Below, piece after piece: positions 15,803 through 25,724 of a stretch of 34,238 nt of DNA. Source of the stretch: Lachnospiraceae bacterium (GTDB lineage Bacteria; Bacillota; Clostridia; Lachnospirales; Lachnospiraceae); NCBI GenBank assembly GCA_024698715.1, contig JAILRA010000098.1:1-34238 (forward strand), given 5' to 3'. The position numbers and the translations under genes were made by a program. The notes beneath the pieces are model-generated. The model made no database searches, was not told the DNA's origin, and saw only the letters and a list, made by a program, of their open reading frames with translations. Numbering within the stretch: position 1 is the first letter of the stretch; each line of letters opens with the position of its first letter.

Positions 15803-17494
15803 TTATTCAAAATAAACATATCTTAAGCAGTCGATCTTTCCTTCGCGGTCTAATCGGATATGCAGATATGCGTAGATCGTATCTCCCTGATTAAATGATT
15901 CCTTGGGAGCAACATAGTTGTTTTCTTCATCCTTTGCCGGAAGTTCGCTCAAATACGGATTAAAATAATCGTTGCTATCAAGATATTCGACCAAATAATC
16001 CATGTCGTAAGGTACAAATGTATCATAAAAATCTCCGTCTTCAGGCATATGCATGAATACAAAATCATCTGAAAATTCCGCCGTATAGAATTTGGAATCA
16101 AAATCAAACGGACCTTCGGGTCCCTGAATATCTGCAAACTGGAAAAGAAGTTTTTCGGGTGCGCTTCCCCGCTCACCTACAAACCAGGCCTTAACCATGA
16201 GATCTATATTTGTTGGATTTTCTTCGTTAAAAAGCTGCGGAATGGGATGTTCGTCATCAAGATAATAATAATCAAGCGACATGGTTTCATATGATACGTT
16301 CTGTGCCTGATGCCACATGGGTGCGATAAAACAGTTGGCTACTATTACATAATCTTTGTCATATACCTGCTCGATAACCTGGATGGCTCTGGCAAATCCG
16401 TTCTCGCCTTCATTGGTAACTTCAAGAGCTTTCAGATCTGCCGGGATTATCAGTTCTTCAGCCAATTTGTCGGCATAGGCATTATCGTTATTTACGGAAG
16501 GGGTAAATATCGCACCGTCAAAATCCGATTCATCATGATTTACGGATACCGATACTTCCGAAGAAGCGGTAACGTAATCATCAATACCTTCACAGTAACA
16601 AAGTGTAAAAGAAAGTGTATCATCCTTAAGGGACGAATTCTTGATCACCGGGAATGTAATATATTCGGAAATACCTTTTGCCGAAAAAACATTTCCCAAA
16701 ATATAACGTTTATCCTTCTTGTAATCATATTGGTAAATAACGGCATCACATGTATCCGAATTTGCCGCAAGAAGGAACAAATTGTCCGAATCCACGGCTA
16801 TGGGACAGATATATCCGTCGCTTAAAGGAGAAAAATAAGAACCGCATTCTTTTCCCGCATCATAAATCGAAATTGTCGTACCGCTTTCCTGATCATAGGT
16901 ACTCAATACGATAAATCTGGTATCTTCGGAAGTAATGTTTATCCTTCCGTATTCGATATCTTCGATCTCACCCGTGGAAATATTCGTTCTGTATAAAAGC
17001 GGATAAGGTATTCCGTTGTTCCAGTCGTATCTTGTCGAATAAATATATCCGTCATAATAGTAGAGTTCGCCCTGACCGTTGTCCCCTTCGGATACCGTTG
17101 TGATCTTTTCGGGGTTTTCGGGATCGAAGCAGCAGATCGAAGAGCCGTATCCGCCGGTTCCGCTGTCAAAAGCATGTCTGAGCGATGAAGGCTCATATAA
17201 AACATATTCTCCGAGCTGTCTGAAATAAACTTTTCCGTCAATTCCTATAAAATTTCCGCCGTTATTGGAAATGCTGTCCTTAACCTCGACATTTTCAGTT
17301 ATTCCGTTATCTCCGGGATCTGCGGTAACATCGGGATTATCCGGATTCTCGGTTCCGCCTGTCGTTCCGGACTCTGTATTCAATACGGCGTAACCGCTTC
17401 CGCCTTCTTTTCCCGTAATATCCCCTGCAGTACATCCGACTGCAAAAGAAATCGTCATAACCGAAAGAAGCATGCATAAAATCTTTCTTTTCAT
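15803..17494 (-). CDS. Lipoprotein of unknown function with propeller-like region
   Basis: This 563-residue protein has a lipoprotein signal (MKRKILCMLLSVMTISFAVGC, Cys21). A Gly/Thr/Asn/Asp-rich linker runs to about residue 75. Residues about 80-290 contain repeated short strands with aromatic and Asp-rich turns (DGKVYFRQLG, YYYDGYIYST, IYDAGKE), suggesting a beta-propeller of the DUF5050 or YWTD-like kind. The C-terminal 210 residues are a second domain ending in REGKIDCLRYVYFE that I do not recognise. The start follows a GGGAG box. It is probably anchored outside the cytoplasmic membrane. It lies 136 bases after a second lipoprotein gene of similar signal and linker style and is likely expressed with it. 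Confidence 0.7.
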   Translation of the reverse strand: MKRKILCMLLSVMTISFAVGCTAGDITGKEGGSGYAVLNTESGTTGGTENPDNPDVTADPGDNGITENVEVKDSISNNGGNFIGIDGKVYFRQLGEYVLYEPSSLRHAFDSGTGGYGSSICCFDPENPEKITTVSEGDNGQGELYYYDGYIYSTRYDWNNGIPYPLLYRTNISTGEIEDIEYGRINITSEDTRFIVLSTYDQESGTTISIYDAGKECGSYFSPLSDGYICPIAVDSDNLFLLAANSDTCDAVIYQYDYKKDKRYILGNVFSAKGISEYITFPVIKNSSLKDDTLSFTLCYCEGIDDYVTASSEVSVSVNHDESDFDGAIFTPSVNNDNAYADKLAEELIIPADLKALEVTNEGENGFARAIQVIEQVYDKDYVIVANCFIAPMWHQAQNVSYETMSLDYYYLDDEHPIPQLFNEENPTNIDLMVKAWFVGERGSAPEKLLFQFADIQGPEGPFDFDSKFYTAEFSDDFVFMHMPEDGDFYDTFVPYDMDYLVEYLDSNDYFNPYLSELPAKDEENNYVAPKESFNQGDTIYAYLHIRLDREGKIDCLRYVYFE

Positions 17495-17589
17495 GGTATT
17501 CTCCCTTTGTATCCTTTTTTATATTTTGAAAGAAATATATTTTCGTTTCCCTAAATCCCTGTTTCAGGAATTCGAATAATCTATTAAAT

Positions 17590-17623
17590 GAGCGGAAAGT
17601 ATCGTTGATATACTCTCCGCCCC
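17590..17623 (-). terminator. Weak terminator or processing hairpin after the upstream lipoprotein gene
   Basis: GCGGAAAGTAT (17592-17602) pairs with ATACTCTCCGC (17610-17620), 11 base pairs with one G-U in the minus-strand RNA and a 7-base loop. No strong T-run follows, so read-through into the next lipoprotein gene is likely. Confidence 0.45.
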
Positions 17624-17630
17624 GTTTTGA

Positions 17631-19145
17631 TCAATAATTGTTTACAAAGATATTGGGTGTATCGGAGGATTTTTTATACTTGAAAACATCTCCGTCTGCA
17701 ACATACTCCCATTCCGAATGGGTGAAAGTTATGGTTGCGATCCCTTTTTCGTCAACCACGATATTTCCTTCCATGGGATTACCGTTTTCATCTGTAATTA
17801 TGAAATCCATTCTGTCATCATACAGTTCACCCACACCGTCATCCATAAAGCAGAGTCTTCCGATGCCTATCTGAACGATATATTTTCCGTCGCTTCCTCT
17901 GTCGATCTGAAGATTGCCATCTCCGTAATCATCTACAAATTCGCCTATATAGTTTGCCTCAACCTTTTCGTTATATGACGTTCCCTGACCGTCCAGGCAG
18001 TTCCATTCCGGCCACTCTCCGTTTCTCACCTCCTGCGTGATCCCGATTTCCTTTTCATGCTCCAAAAGCAGTTTGTCGGCTTCATCCAGTGAATAATACT
18101 TTATTCCGTGAGAATCAAGGAATTTCTTTACTTCACCTTCGGGCTGGGCACTTTGATCATTTATATCAGTGAAAAAATAAATGTTTTTTTCAAGCCATTT
18201 ATCGTAATCTCTTTCATACTCTTCATATCTCTTTTGGCTTTCCTCGTCATAATGACCGCTTTCGTCATAAACCAGATTCTGCGGATATTCGGGACATTTT
18301 TCGAAATTATACACATTTGTTGTATAGTAATTATCAGTCGTAGCATACTCTTCTTCGTAAATGTCTTTGTCTTCTCTTAAGTATTTCGGCAGAGCATAAA
18401 CGGGAATGGTCGGCTCTTTGTATCCCATGTAATAATATCCGCTGTAATCGTTAACAAGCTCTCCGTCGGCATTTACAAAGCTTACGATTTCAACATACAT
18501 TGCTGCTCCGCCGCTTCCGCCCTCACGGATAACTCCGTACTTGTTGATCTCACCCTGACTTCTGTAATACTGCTCGGTCATTACGATCGCTTTTAACTCG
18601 TCATCGAAATTCTTAAGGATAAATGTATCCGTTAAGATCTGAGGATATTCATATCCTGTATCCACCGAATATTCAATCCTTATTCCGAGTTCCTTAACAC
18701 CGTCATTTCCGCAGTCAATATCGGCTGAATAGGCGACGGTTGTATAAGTTATCTCATTTTCGTTATCTTCATAATCAAAGTATTTTATGATCTCGTCGCC
18801 TCTTTTGGCAACCATATCGTCAAAGTTATAATAATCATCTTCATCGGAAATAACATGATCGAATTTTGCCTTGATCTGATTGTTTAAGAAAGCTTCATAA
18901 ACCGCCTCGTCATCTGCGGCTTCATTTTCCGGATTGTTTTCTCCCTCTCCGTTACTCTGATTGTCGGTTTCGGTCGAATTTCCGTCATTTCCGTCGGTAT
19001 TTTTAAGGGGATCGTTTTGAACCGTACCCGCTTCATTTATCATTCCGTCCCCGTCCAGTACCTGACCTATCGGCATCGTACAGCCGACAAGTGTCATACT
19101 CATTGCAACAGCAGCAAATACTGCAAGCGCCTGTTTTCTTTTCAT
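17631..19145 (-). CDS. Lipoprotein of unknown function
   Basis: This 504-residue protein starts with a clear lipoprotein signal (MKRKQALAVFAAVAMSMTLV then GC, Cys22). A Gly/Asn/Glu/Asp-rich linker follows to about residue 80. The rest is acidic and rich in Tyr, Asp and Glu. A region near residue 145 (ADIDCGNDGVKELGIRIEY) resembles FG-GAP- or dockerin-like Asp-rich metal-binding turns. A segment rich in charged residues (YDEESQKRYEEYERDYDKW) could be helical. The C-terminal ~90 residues form a beta-rich domain (QIDRGSDGKYIVQIG). The start follows AGGAGGAG. It is transcribed with the next lipoprotein. No enzymatic motif was found, so no function is assigned. Confidence 0.7.
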   Translation of the reverse strand: MKRKQALAVFAAVAMSMTLVGCTMPIGQVLDGDGMINEAGTVQNDPLKNTDGNDGNSTETDNQSNGEGENNPENEAADDEAVYEAFLNNQIKAKFDHVISDEDDYYNFDDMVAKRGDEIIKYFDYEDNENEITYTTVAYSADIDCGNDGVKELGIRIEYSVDTGYEYPQILTDTFILKNFDDELKAIVMTEQYYRSQGEINKYGVIREGGSGGAAMYVEIVSFVNADGELVNDYSGYYYMGYKEPTIPVYALPKYLREDKDIYEEEYATTDNYYTTNVYNFEKCPEYPQNLVYDESGHYDEESQKRYEEYERDYDKWLEKNIYFFTDINDQSAQPEGEVKKFLDSHGIKYYSLDEADKLLLEHEKEIGITQEVRNGEWPEWNCLDGQGTSYNEKVEANYIGEFVDDYGDGNLQIDRGSDGKYIVQIGIGRLCFMDDGVGELYDDRMDFIITDENGNPMEGNIVVDEKGIATITFTHSEWEYVADGDVFKYKKSSDTPNIFVNNY

Positions 19146-19205
19146 TCCATTCTCCTCCTACAAAATCAGGTGTTTCTTATCACATACATGATGTTTATAA
19201 GAAAT

Positions 19206-19260
19206 CGGTCTTTATCGCCTTTGAAAAATTATCTTTTCATAACAAATACGATCAAGACCG
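19206..19260 (-). promoter_or_regulatory. Candidate promoter flanked by an inverted repeat, upstream of the lipoprotein pair
   Basis: On the minus strand TTGATC (19255-19250) and GATAAT (19233-19228) are spaced by 16 bases, a fair sigma-A promoter. The inverted arms CGGTCTTTATCG (19206-19217) and CGATCAAGACCG (19249-19260) match at 11 of 12 positions. They enclose the -10 box and overlap the -35, so they could be an operator or form a hairpin. Confidence 0.4.
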
Positions 19261-19330
19261 GTATTTTTATTGCAATTATTTCTTATTTTTGAAATATTTT
19301 GTCCGCATATCTTAAGCGGTTCCGTTTTTT

Positions 19331-21838
19331 TCAGTCTCCGTTTATTTGAAAGAAATCGTAATAGCTTTCGTTTCTGTCTTTAATTCTCAGATATTCGATC
19401 ATCCTGTAGTCTTTCAGATCATCCCAGTTGATATTCTCGTAAGAAACGAATCTGCCGTCGCTTAAACGAACACCTTTCATACCGATTGCGGGTATCTTTT
19501 CACGTTCGTTCAAAAGGAATTTGTCGTAGTCGGTAAGTTTGAGTCCAGCGCAGCGTAACACGAAACTTCCGAGATAATTGGCACTGATTTCTTCGGGTTC
19601 TTCAAAATCCGACTCGTAATTGGTCCAGATTATGTACTGAGTGTTGTACATGAGATTATATGCCTCGGCGCTTAAACTGCTTTTCTTTTGGCCGCCGTAC
19701 AGTTCTTCGTAAAACTCATCCGAAAGCTGAGGGAAATGATCTCCGAACATTACTATCATGGTCGGTTCGTCGACTTTTGAAAAATATGAAGTCAGGTATT
19801 CGAATGCGCTGTCCGATTCTTTGATAAGCGAAAGATAAACTTCCGCAAAATCATCGTTTTCCATTCCCTTGATATCAATTGTTTTTTCAAGCTTGCCGTT
19901 TTTGTCGTCATAGCCGCCGTGATTCTGCATGGTGACATTGAAAACGAAAAGATTTTGGTTCTTATCGAAATCTTCGTAGTAATCTATAATCTTCTGATAA
20001 TCGCCTTTATCGGAAACAAAATCACGTACCAGTTCGTAATCTTCATATCCGTCTATGTCTATAAACTCATCAAATCCGAGAGCAGGATAAACACTGTCTC
20101 TGTTCCAGTTTGCGGCACTGTTCGGATGCATGGCCACGGCGTAATAACCCTGTTCTTTTAATGTTGTCGGTAATCCGGGTTCACTTCCGCGGCAGAACCC
20201 AACATATGGATTGGCTCCGTAAGGCAGGAATTTCTGCGTGTTACCGGTCAGGAATTCGTATTCCGAAATACTGGTACCGCCTCCGAAAACGTCGACATAA
20301 AGTTTTCCTTTTACAGTATTTTCGTCAAGACTTCGAATGTACGGCATATAATCTTTGTCTGTTTTAAGAGTTCCCGCAACGGAAAGGTCGCTGAAACTTT
20401 CATTCATGATCACGATAAGATTCTTGGGCGTGATCTCTCCTGCTTCCATTTCGGGTTCTTCGACTTCGGAAATGATCCTCGCTATTTCGGCATTGGAATA
20501 CGAAGCGGGCTTTTCGTAACGGTATGCTTTTACTATGCTCATATTCGAAAGGAAGTAACCCTCTTTTCCGATATTGGCTTCAAGGGAATACATCGGAATC
20601 TTTGTAAGTTTGTTGTTATAAACAAACATGAATAAAGCAAAACCAATTCCTGCAAAGACAATTCTCTCCGCGAAAAACATTATTATCCGAGTGGTTCTTT
20701 TTTTCTTTAATACGGCTGCGTCAGCGTTCGCATTTTCTCTCTTTTCAATACGATAAGCCTGATTTCGTCTGATATCTGCTGTGATCTGGATCAGTAAAAA
20801 ACATACGCATAAAACAACTCCGGTCAATACCTTGGGGGTAATGTCATATTTATAACTGTCCGCAACATTCGCGACCGTATTAAGTGCGACAAGCTGAGTG
20901 ATCATAAATTCATTGCCGTTAAATAAAACCACGTAATAATTGGTGATCGCCCAGGCAACCATAAGAATGACCGAAACATATAAGGATATGTACGGAAGCA
21001 ATCCCTTACCGATAAGAAATGCACCCGCAAGGATCAAAAGATTTAAAAGAATATATTCAGGTTCTATTGTGTAAATTCCGTCCCGATCGAGACTCTGGAA
21101 AAGATAAAATGCGGCACCCGTCACAAATAAAACATTCGAGTAATCCCATATCTTTACGATCATCTTTGAAGGAACAAAAGAAATAAGCAATATGAAAAGA
21201 AGCGTGAAACCTATGATAAATACCCAGTGAATGCCGAAAAGGAAGTCACTTGTATAACTGTGACAAAGGATCAGAGCGCAGTCTTCTTTTGTCTGACCGT
21301 CAATAGTAAGATCTCCGAGTGAAGGGTGTATTCCGTCTCTGGTAGATGTTTTGACGGAAATTTTGCTTCCGGGTGAATCAAGAAAAATATGAAGATAATA
21401 TATCTCGTGATTTTTTAATTTCTTATCCGGAGCTCCTATCAGATAAAATATGGGCCCTTCTCCGAAAGCGGAAGTCGGACATTCGTATCTGTAATACTCG
21501 TTTCCTCCTTTATCGTTGAGCGTAACGATAAGACTGGCCGTGTCTTCGGGTGAAAAGCCTTCAAATTCGATTATGAATTTTTCCATCTGAGGGTTTAAAG
21601 TGCGAAAAGCCTGAACGATCTCGCGATCTCCGATCGGAATATCCGAGTACTCCGGTTTGGCTCTTTTCATCTGGATCGCAAGAGTGTTGTTTGACCAGAT
21701 ATCAAAACTATCGGTACTCTGATATGCATAAGGATCCCTGAAACAGATTATACTCAAATAGACCGCCATACCCGCAAGCAAGCCGAGAATAATATATTTA
21801 TATAAGTTGGGGGTTATTTTTGATCTCTTTTCTTCCAT
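19331..21838 (-). CDS. LTA synthase family membrane sulfatase-fold protein
   Basis: This 835-residue protein has a TM segment at about 13-33, a ~170-residue predicted extracytoplasmic beta-rich region, then several TM segments between about 200 and 410, and a C-terminal alkaline-phosphatase/sulfatase domain. Domain motifs match lipoteichoic acid synthases: IVIMNESFSD (Glu480, metal), GGGTSISEYEFLTGN (Thr522, catalytic), AMHPNSAANWNRD (His571), TMQNHGGY (His640) and MFGDHFPQ (Asp700, His701, metal). LtaS-type enzymes transfer glycerol phosphate from phosphatidylglycerol to build cell-surface polymers. Relatives also modify other glycans, so the exact polymer is unknown. It is longer than typical LtaS (about 650 residues) because of the N-terminal insertion. 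Confidence 0.85.
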   Translation of the reverse strand: MEEKRSKITPNLYKYIILGLLAGMAVYLSIICFRDPYAYQSTDSFDIWSNNTLAIQMKRAKPEYSDIPIGDREIVQAFRTLNPQMEKFIIEFEGFSPEDTASLIVTLNDKGGNEYYRYECPTSAFGEGPIFYLIGAPDKKLKNHEIYYLHIFLDSPGSKISVKTSTRDGIHPSLGDLTIDGQTKEDCALILCHSYTSDFLFGIHWVFIIGFTLLFILLISFVPSKMIVKIWDYSNVLFVTGAAFYLFQSLDRDGIYTIEPEYILLNLLILAGAFLIGKGLLPYISLYVSVILMVAWAITNYYVVLFNGNEFMITQLVALNTVANVADSYKYDITPKVLTGVVLCVCFLLIQITADIRRNQAYRIEKRENANADAAVLKKKRTTRIIMFFAERIVFAGIGFALFMFVYNNKLTKIPMYSLEANIGKEGYFLSNMSIVKAYRYEKPASYSNAEIARIISEVEEPEMEAGEITPKNLIVIMNESFSDLSVAGTLKTDKDYMPYIRSLDENTVKGKLYVDVFGGGTSISEYEFLTGNTQKFLPYGANPYVGFCRGSEPGLPTTLKEQGYYAVAMHPNSAANWNRDSVYPALGFDEFIDIDGYEDYELVRDFVSDKGDYQKIIDYYEDFDKNQNLFVFNVTMQNHGGYDDKNGKLEKTIDIKGMENDDFAEVYLSLIKESDSAFEYLTSYFSKVDEPTMIVMFGDHFPQLSDEFYEELYGGQKKSSLSAEAYNLMYNTQYIIWTNYESDFEEPEEISANYLGSFVLRCAGLKLTDYDKFLLNEREKIPAIGMKGVRLSDGRFVSYENINWDDLKDYRMIEYLRIKDRNESYYDFFQINGD

Positions 21839-21863
21839 AATCTCTTTTATCCCATGCCGAATA

Positions 21864-21872
21864 ATTATATCA
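21864..21872 (-). promoter_or_regulatory. Extended -10 promoter of the LTA-synthase-like gene
   Basis: On the minus strand TGATATAAT is a TGnTATAAT element 26 bases upstream of the start codon. The -35 region reads TTTTAA and is weak, as expected when the extended -10 is used. The short leader leaves little room for further regulation. Confidence 0.5.
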
Positions 21873-21950
21873 AAAAAGAATTCTTTTTAAAATCCCTAAA
21901 ATAACGATTTCACACATTGTTCAACAGATGATTCGGGTCCGATATATCCG

Positions 21951-23768
21951 TCACACAATGTAATTCTGAGCCTGGCGGTCGAACATCTCTTTGTATTTGC
22001 CGCCGAGTTTCATCAATTCGTCATGGGTGCCCTGTTCTTTGATATGACCCTGTTCGAAAAGATAGATCCTGTCGGCCATTCTGGTCGTCGACAGTCTGTG
22101 GGATATAAATATGATCGTATCGTTTTCGGCATTTTCGATAAGATTTTTATTGAGCTTATATTCCGAAACGGGATCGAGTGCCGAGGACGGTTCGTCGAGG
22201 ATCGAAATGGTTCTCTCGCCTGCGTTGGCGAATATACGGGAAATGGCTATCTTCTGACTTTCACCGCCCGAAAGATTGGTGCCTTCTTCGTCAAATTCCT
22301 TTGTCAGCTGCGTATTGATGCCGTTTTCAAGTTTAGCGAGTTTCTTGCCGAAATCCGCCTTTTTGAGAGCATCGATGACTTTTTGTTCCTCATCGTCTCC
22401 CGTTTTTCTCATGAGAACATTTTCCGCGAGCGTTCCCGCATAAATATTGTAATCCTGGAATACCGCACTGATCTTTTTACGATATTCGTGTGTATTATAT
22501 TCCCTGATATCATGTCCGTTGTATTGGATGCTTCCGTCGGTTACATCGTAAAGGCGCATGAGCAGTTTTACGAATGTCGTTTTGCCGGCACCGTTCTCTC
22601 CTACGATCGCGATCTTTTCGCCGGGTTTTATCTCTATCGAAATATCCTTTAACGTATCTTTATCGGTATTCGGATAACGGAAAGTCACATTTGAAAGAAC
22701 GAGCGAACCTGCCTCTTTCGAAGGGGTAATTCCGTCCGCCACCTCGATCACGGGCTCGTAATCAAGGAGCTTTCTGAACTTCTCTGCATACTGTCCGATG
22801 ATCTGAAAATCAACCAGGCAGTAATTGATCTCGTTAAGGTTTCCTCTTACATAGTTTGCGGCATTGTTTGCGGATGCCACTTCGCCGAGGGCGATTTTAT
22901 GGAGCACGAGTGCAAGATATCCGAGATAAGCGGGTACCGCAAAGAATGACAATACGGTAAACACTGTTATCCAGTTCAAAAGCGATATCCATGTGAGCAG
23001 CGGAGTATATTTCTTTCCCGCCGCCGATGCTTCATCAAGCGCCTCGTCAAACTGAAGTCTTAAAGGTTCTTTTACATTGGTCAGTTTGCATTCCTTGGCA
23101 AACTCCGGCTGATAAAATACTCTCTTCGAATAATCGGCTTTTCTTAAATGCTTTTTGTATTCAAGCCACCAGGTATACTCGATCTCCTCCATCTTAAAAC
23201 GGGTAACGAGATTGACGATAAATCCCACGATGGGAAATAAAGCCAGGAACGGATTGATGGTAATGATCAAAGCCGCCGCAACAAGAAGTGCGATCGCACC
23301 GCCGAAGATCTTACTCGAAATGACCACCGCACCCTCTATCATATGGTCGGCATTGTTTGCCACAAAAACATATGTATCGTAGTAATCGGGATTATCGTAA
23401 TATATCAGATCCATCTTGCTGTTTTTTTCGATAAGATCTCTCTGGATCTTTCCGTCGAGTTTGATGATCTTCGCCTTGGCCCATTCTTCAAGAAGCTGAC
23501 CTATCCACTCGATGCAGACCACCAGGGCAAGAGATATCAAAAGTATTCCGATGATGTCCCTGAAAGATGCGTTTCCGATAAGGCCGTCGATGATCATCTT
23601 TAAAATAAAAGTTCCGTTAAGTGCCAGTGCACTCTTTAAGATCACGTTCATTATGAAGATCTTTACGATGAGCGGCCTGTCGTATCTTGCAGCATATCTG
23701 ATCATAAATGCCGTGTTGCTGATCAGACGTTTTATTGAGATTTTGTCTTTTTTCTTTTCCTTAGCCAT
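21951..23768 (-). CDS. ABC transporter, fused permease/ATPase (exporter type), second gene of pair
   Basis: This 605-residue half-transporter has about six TM segments in its first 330 residues and a C-terminal ATPase domain. Motifs are Walker A GENGAGKTTF, Q-loop in AVFQDYNIYAG, signature NLSGGESQK, Walker B with catalytic Glu in SILDEPSSALD, and switch His in FISHRLS. These make a competent type IV (exporter) half. Its start ATG overlaps the stop of the upstream half-transporter gene by 8 bases, so the two are translationally coupled and probably form a heterodimer. The substrate is unknown; such pairs in Clostridia export peptides, lipids or drugs. No regulator or peptide gene adjoins them. 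Confidence 0.9.
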   Translation of the reverse strand: MAKEKKKDKISIKRLISNTAFMIRYAARYDRPLIVKIFIMNVILKSALALNGTFILKMIIDGLIGNASFRDIIGILLISLALVVCIEWIGQLLEEWAKAKIIKLDGKIQRDLIEKNSKMDLIYYDNPDYYDTYVFVANNADHMIEGAVVISSKIFGGAIALLVAAALIITINPFLALFPIVGFIVNLVTRFKMEEIEYTWWLEYKKHLRKADYSKRVFYQPEFAKECKLTNVKEPLRLQFDEALDEASAAGKKYTPLLTWISLLNWITVFTVLSFFAVPAYLGYLALVLHKIALGEVASANNAANYVRGNLNEINYCLVDFQIIGQYAEKFRKLLDYEPVIEVADGITPSKEAGSLVLSNVTFRYPNTDKDTLKDISIEIKPGEKIAIVGENGAGKTTFVKLLMRLYDVTDGSIQYNGHDIREYNTHEYRKKISAVFQDYNIYAGTLAENVLMRKTGDDEEQKVIDALKKADFGKKLAKLENGINTQLTKEFDEEGTNLSGGESQKIAISRIFANAGERTISILDEPSSALDPVSEYKLNKNLIENAENDTIIFISHRLSTTRMADRIYLFEQGHIKEQGTHDELMKLGGKYKEMFDRQAQNYIV

Positions 23769-25587
23769 AAAACGCCTCAGCTCCTTTCAGCATTTCTTCG
23801 GGCAGACTCTCCTGGTAATTCTCGGCCTGAAGCGTGAACATCTCATGATAATAGCGCTTGTTCGCAATGAGTTCTTCATGAGTTCCGCTTTCAACCACTT
23901 CACCGTCTTTCATAAGATATATCTTGTCTGCCATTCTCGCGGATGAGAGTCTGTGGGAAATAAATATCACACCACGGCCCTCGGACAGTTTCATCATATT
24001 GTTGTACATATTGTATTCGGCCAGAGGATCGAGCGCACTTGACGGCTCGTCGAGAATGACCATATCGGGCTCGGCTGCAAAAACTCTTGCGATCGCGATC
24101 TTCTGAGCCTGACCGCCCGAAGGAACAAATCCGTTTTCGTCAAACTCCCGGCTTACTACCGTATCGAGTCCGTTTACAAGTCCTTTGTGTTCAACATCAA
24201 ACTGAGCGTTGATCAGAGCCTTTTCGGCTTTTTTATAATCCTCTTCTCCGACCGGTCTTCTCATAAGGACGTTTTCAACAAGGGGCATTGCAAATACCTG
24301 AAGATCCTGGAATACGGTACCGAATCTTTCCCTGTATGAATCCACGTCAATCTCTTTCAGATCAACGCCGTTTACGAGTATCTTTCCGGATGTGGGATCG
24401 TAAAGACCCATGAGAAGTTTGATGAGAGTCGTCTTGCCGGCGCCGTTATATCCGACGATCGCAAGTTTCTCACCCTTATTCCATCTGAAACTGATATTTT
24501 TGATGGTTTCTTTTTTCGCACCGGGATATATAAAAGAAACATTCTGAAGTTCTATGCTTTCGATCTCTCCGATATCGGGTTTGCCGTTTTCTTTTTCCAT
24601 GCTTCTGGTCAGAAATTCTTCAAGATTTCTGAAAAGTTTGGATTCATTGCTTAAAAAGATCCTGTTCTCAACAGCCTGTTTAAGCTGATTTGTCGAAAAT
24701 GACATTGCCGTGATCATCGCAACATAGCTCGACACGTCGGAAACATTTCCGAGTTTGACTTTAAATACAACATAAAGATATGCAACGATACCCGCAAGTA
24801 TCGAATAGCTGCTCTTCATGAGAAACGAGTAAACCGCCGATCTCATCCTGTATTTGTAAGAGATCTTTTCCATTTTATCCACAGCTTCGACCTGTTTATC
24901 AAGCATGATGGAATTGATGTCAAAAAGCCTTACCTCTGCGGCATATTTTTTCTCGTAATAAACTCTCTTTACATAGTCCGCGATTCTTTTATCCCTGGTG
25001 ATATCGTTCTCTCTGTCATAGTTACACTTGCCGTTTTTGTTTCCGAAATAGAGACTGACGATCATGGGTACGATCATGAATACCAGAAAAACGGGATCGA
25101 CGGTAACAACGATTACGAGCGATGCGACCGTTGAAACCACATTACCTATATACACGCCCGTTTTTATGGCCAGATCGATCGACGAATCAACGCATCTGTC
25201 CAGTGCTCTTGTGTATTTGTCAAAGAAATCGGGTGATTCGTAATCTTTAAGTTCGAGCGAATCGGACAGATCCATAACTTTATGGAATATATATCTGTAA
25301 ACTTCGGGTGTTTTGACTTTTCTGTATGCCTCATACCAGCCACATGTAAAATGAACGCAGACATGAAGGGAGCATGCAACAAGCAGAAAGATGATAAGAC
25401 TCTTATATGAAATATTTCTTTCAATACAGTTGAAAATATACTTTGTAAGATAAACGAAAAAGAACACATAAAAGATCTGCTCGATCGAATTTTTGAATAT
25501 GGAAAAAACAAGAAGCAGTTTATCGGCTTCCCAAACCTGTTTTAATGCATATAACAAGCGTTTGATCGTTCTGTCTTTTCGTTTCAT
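23761..25587 (-). CDS. ABC transporter, fused permease/ATPase (exporter type), first gene of pair
   Basis: This half-transporter of about 608 residues has six predicted TM segments and a C-terminal ATPase domain. It has Walker A GYNGAGKTTL, Q-loop in GTVFQDLQVFAM, Walker B VILDEPSSALD and switch His in FISHRLS. Its signature motif reads PSGGQ instead of LSGGQ, a small departure that often marks one half of a heterodimer. The start is uncertain. A TTG at 25671 opens 28 more codons without a ribosome site, while the ATG at 25587 has only a close GGGAAG box; I use the ATG because the N-terminus then resembles other half-transporters. It is cotranscribed with the overlapping second half. Confidence 0.88.
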   Translation of the reverse strand: MKRKDRTIKRLLYALKQVWEADKLLLVFSIFKNSIEQIFYVFFFVYLTKYIFNCIERNISYKSLIIFLLVACSLHVCVHFTCGWYEAYRKVKTPEVYRYIFHKVMDLSDSLELKDYESPDFFDKYTRALDRCVDSSIDLAIKTGVYIGNVVSTVASLVIVVTVDPVFLVFMIVPMIVSLYFGNKNGKCNYDRENDITRDKRIADYVKRVYYEKKYAAEVRLFDINSIMLDKQVEAVDKMEKISYKYRMRSAVYSFLMKSSYSILAGIVAYLYVVFKVKLGNVSDVSSYVAMITAMSFSTNQLKQAVENRIFLSNESKLFRNLEEFLTRSMEKENGKPDIGEIESIELQNVSFIYPGAKKETIKNISFRWNKGEKLAIVGYNGAGKTTLIKLLMGLYDPTSGKILVNGVDLKEIDVDSYRERFGTVFQDLQVFAMPLVENVLMRRPVGEEDYKKAEKALINAQFDVEHKGLVNGLDTVVSREFDENGFVPSGGQAQKIAIARVFAAEPDMVILDEPSSALDPLAEYNMYNNMMKLSEGRGVIFISHRLSSARMADKIYLMKDGEVVESGTHEELIANKRYYHEMFTLQAENYQESLPEEMLKGAEAFYG

Positions 25588-25724
25588 TCTTCCCGCAGAT
25601 ATTTTTTTGACCTGCAAATGTCTGTTTTCGTCAACTATGTAAATGATATCTTTTCCGTGGAAGTATTTCAATCAATAAAAAGTACGAAATAACCGCATTG
25701 ACGGCAGATTTATTGCACATTCTG

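Noticed and set aside
22023..22652. 209-codon plus-strand frame opposite the ABC transporter ATPase domain
   Set aside because: It is long only because the antisense strand of the conserved ATPase region lacks stops; the motifs belong to the minus strand.
23761..25587. Possible inactive ATPase half because of PSGGQ signature
   Set aside because: Walker A, Walker B Glu and switch His are all intact in both halves, so only a mild asymmetry is supported.
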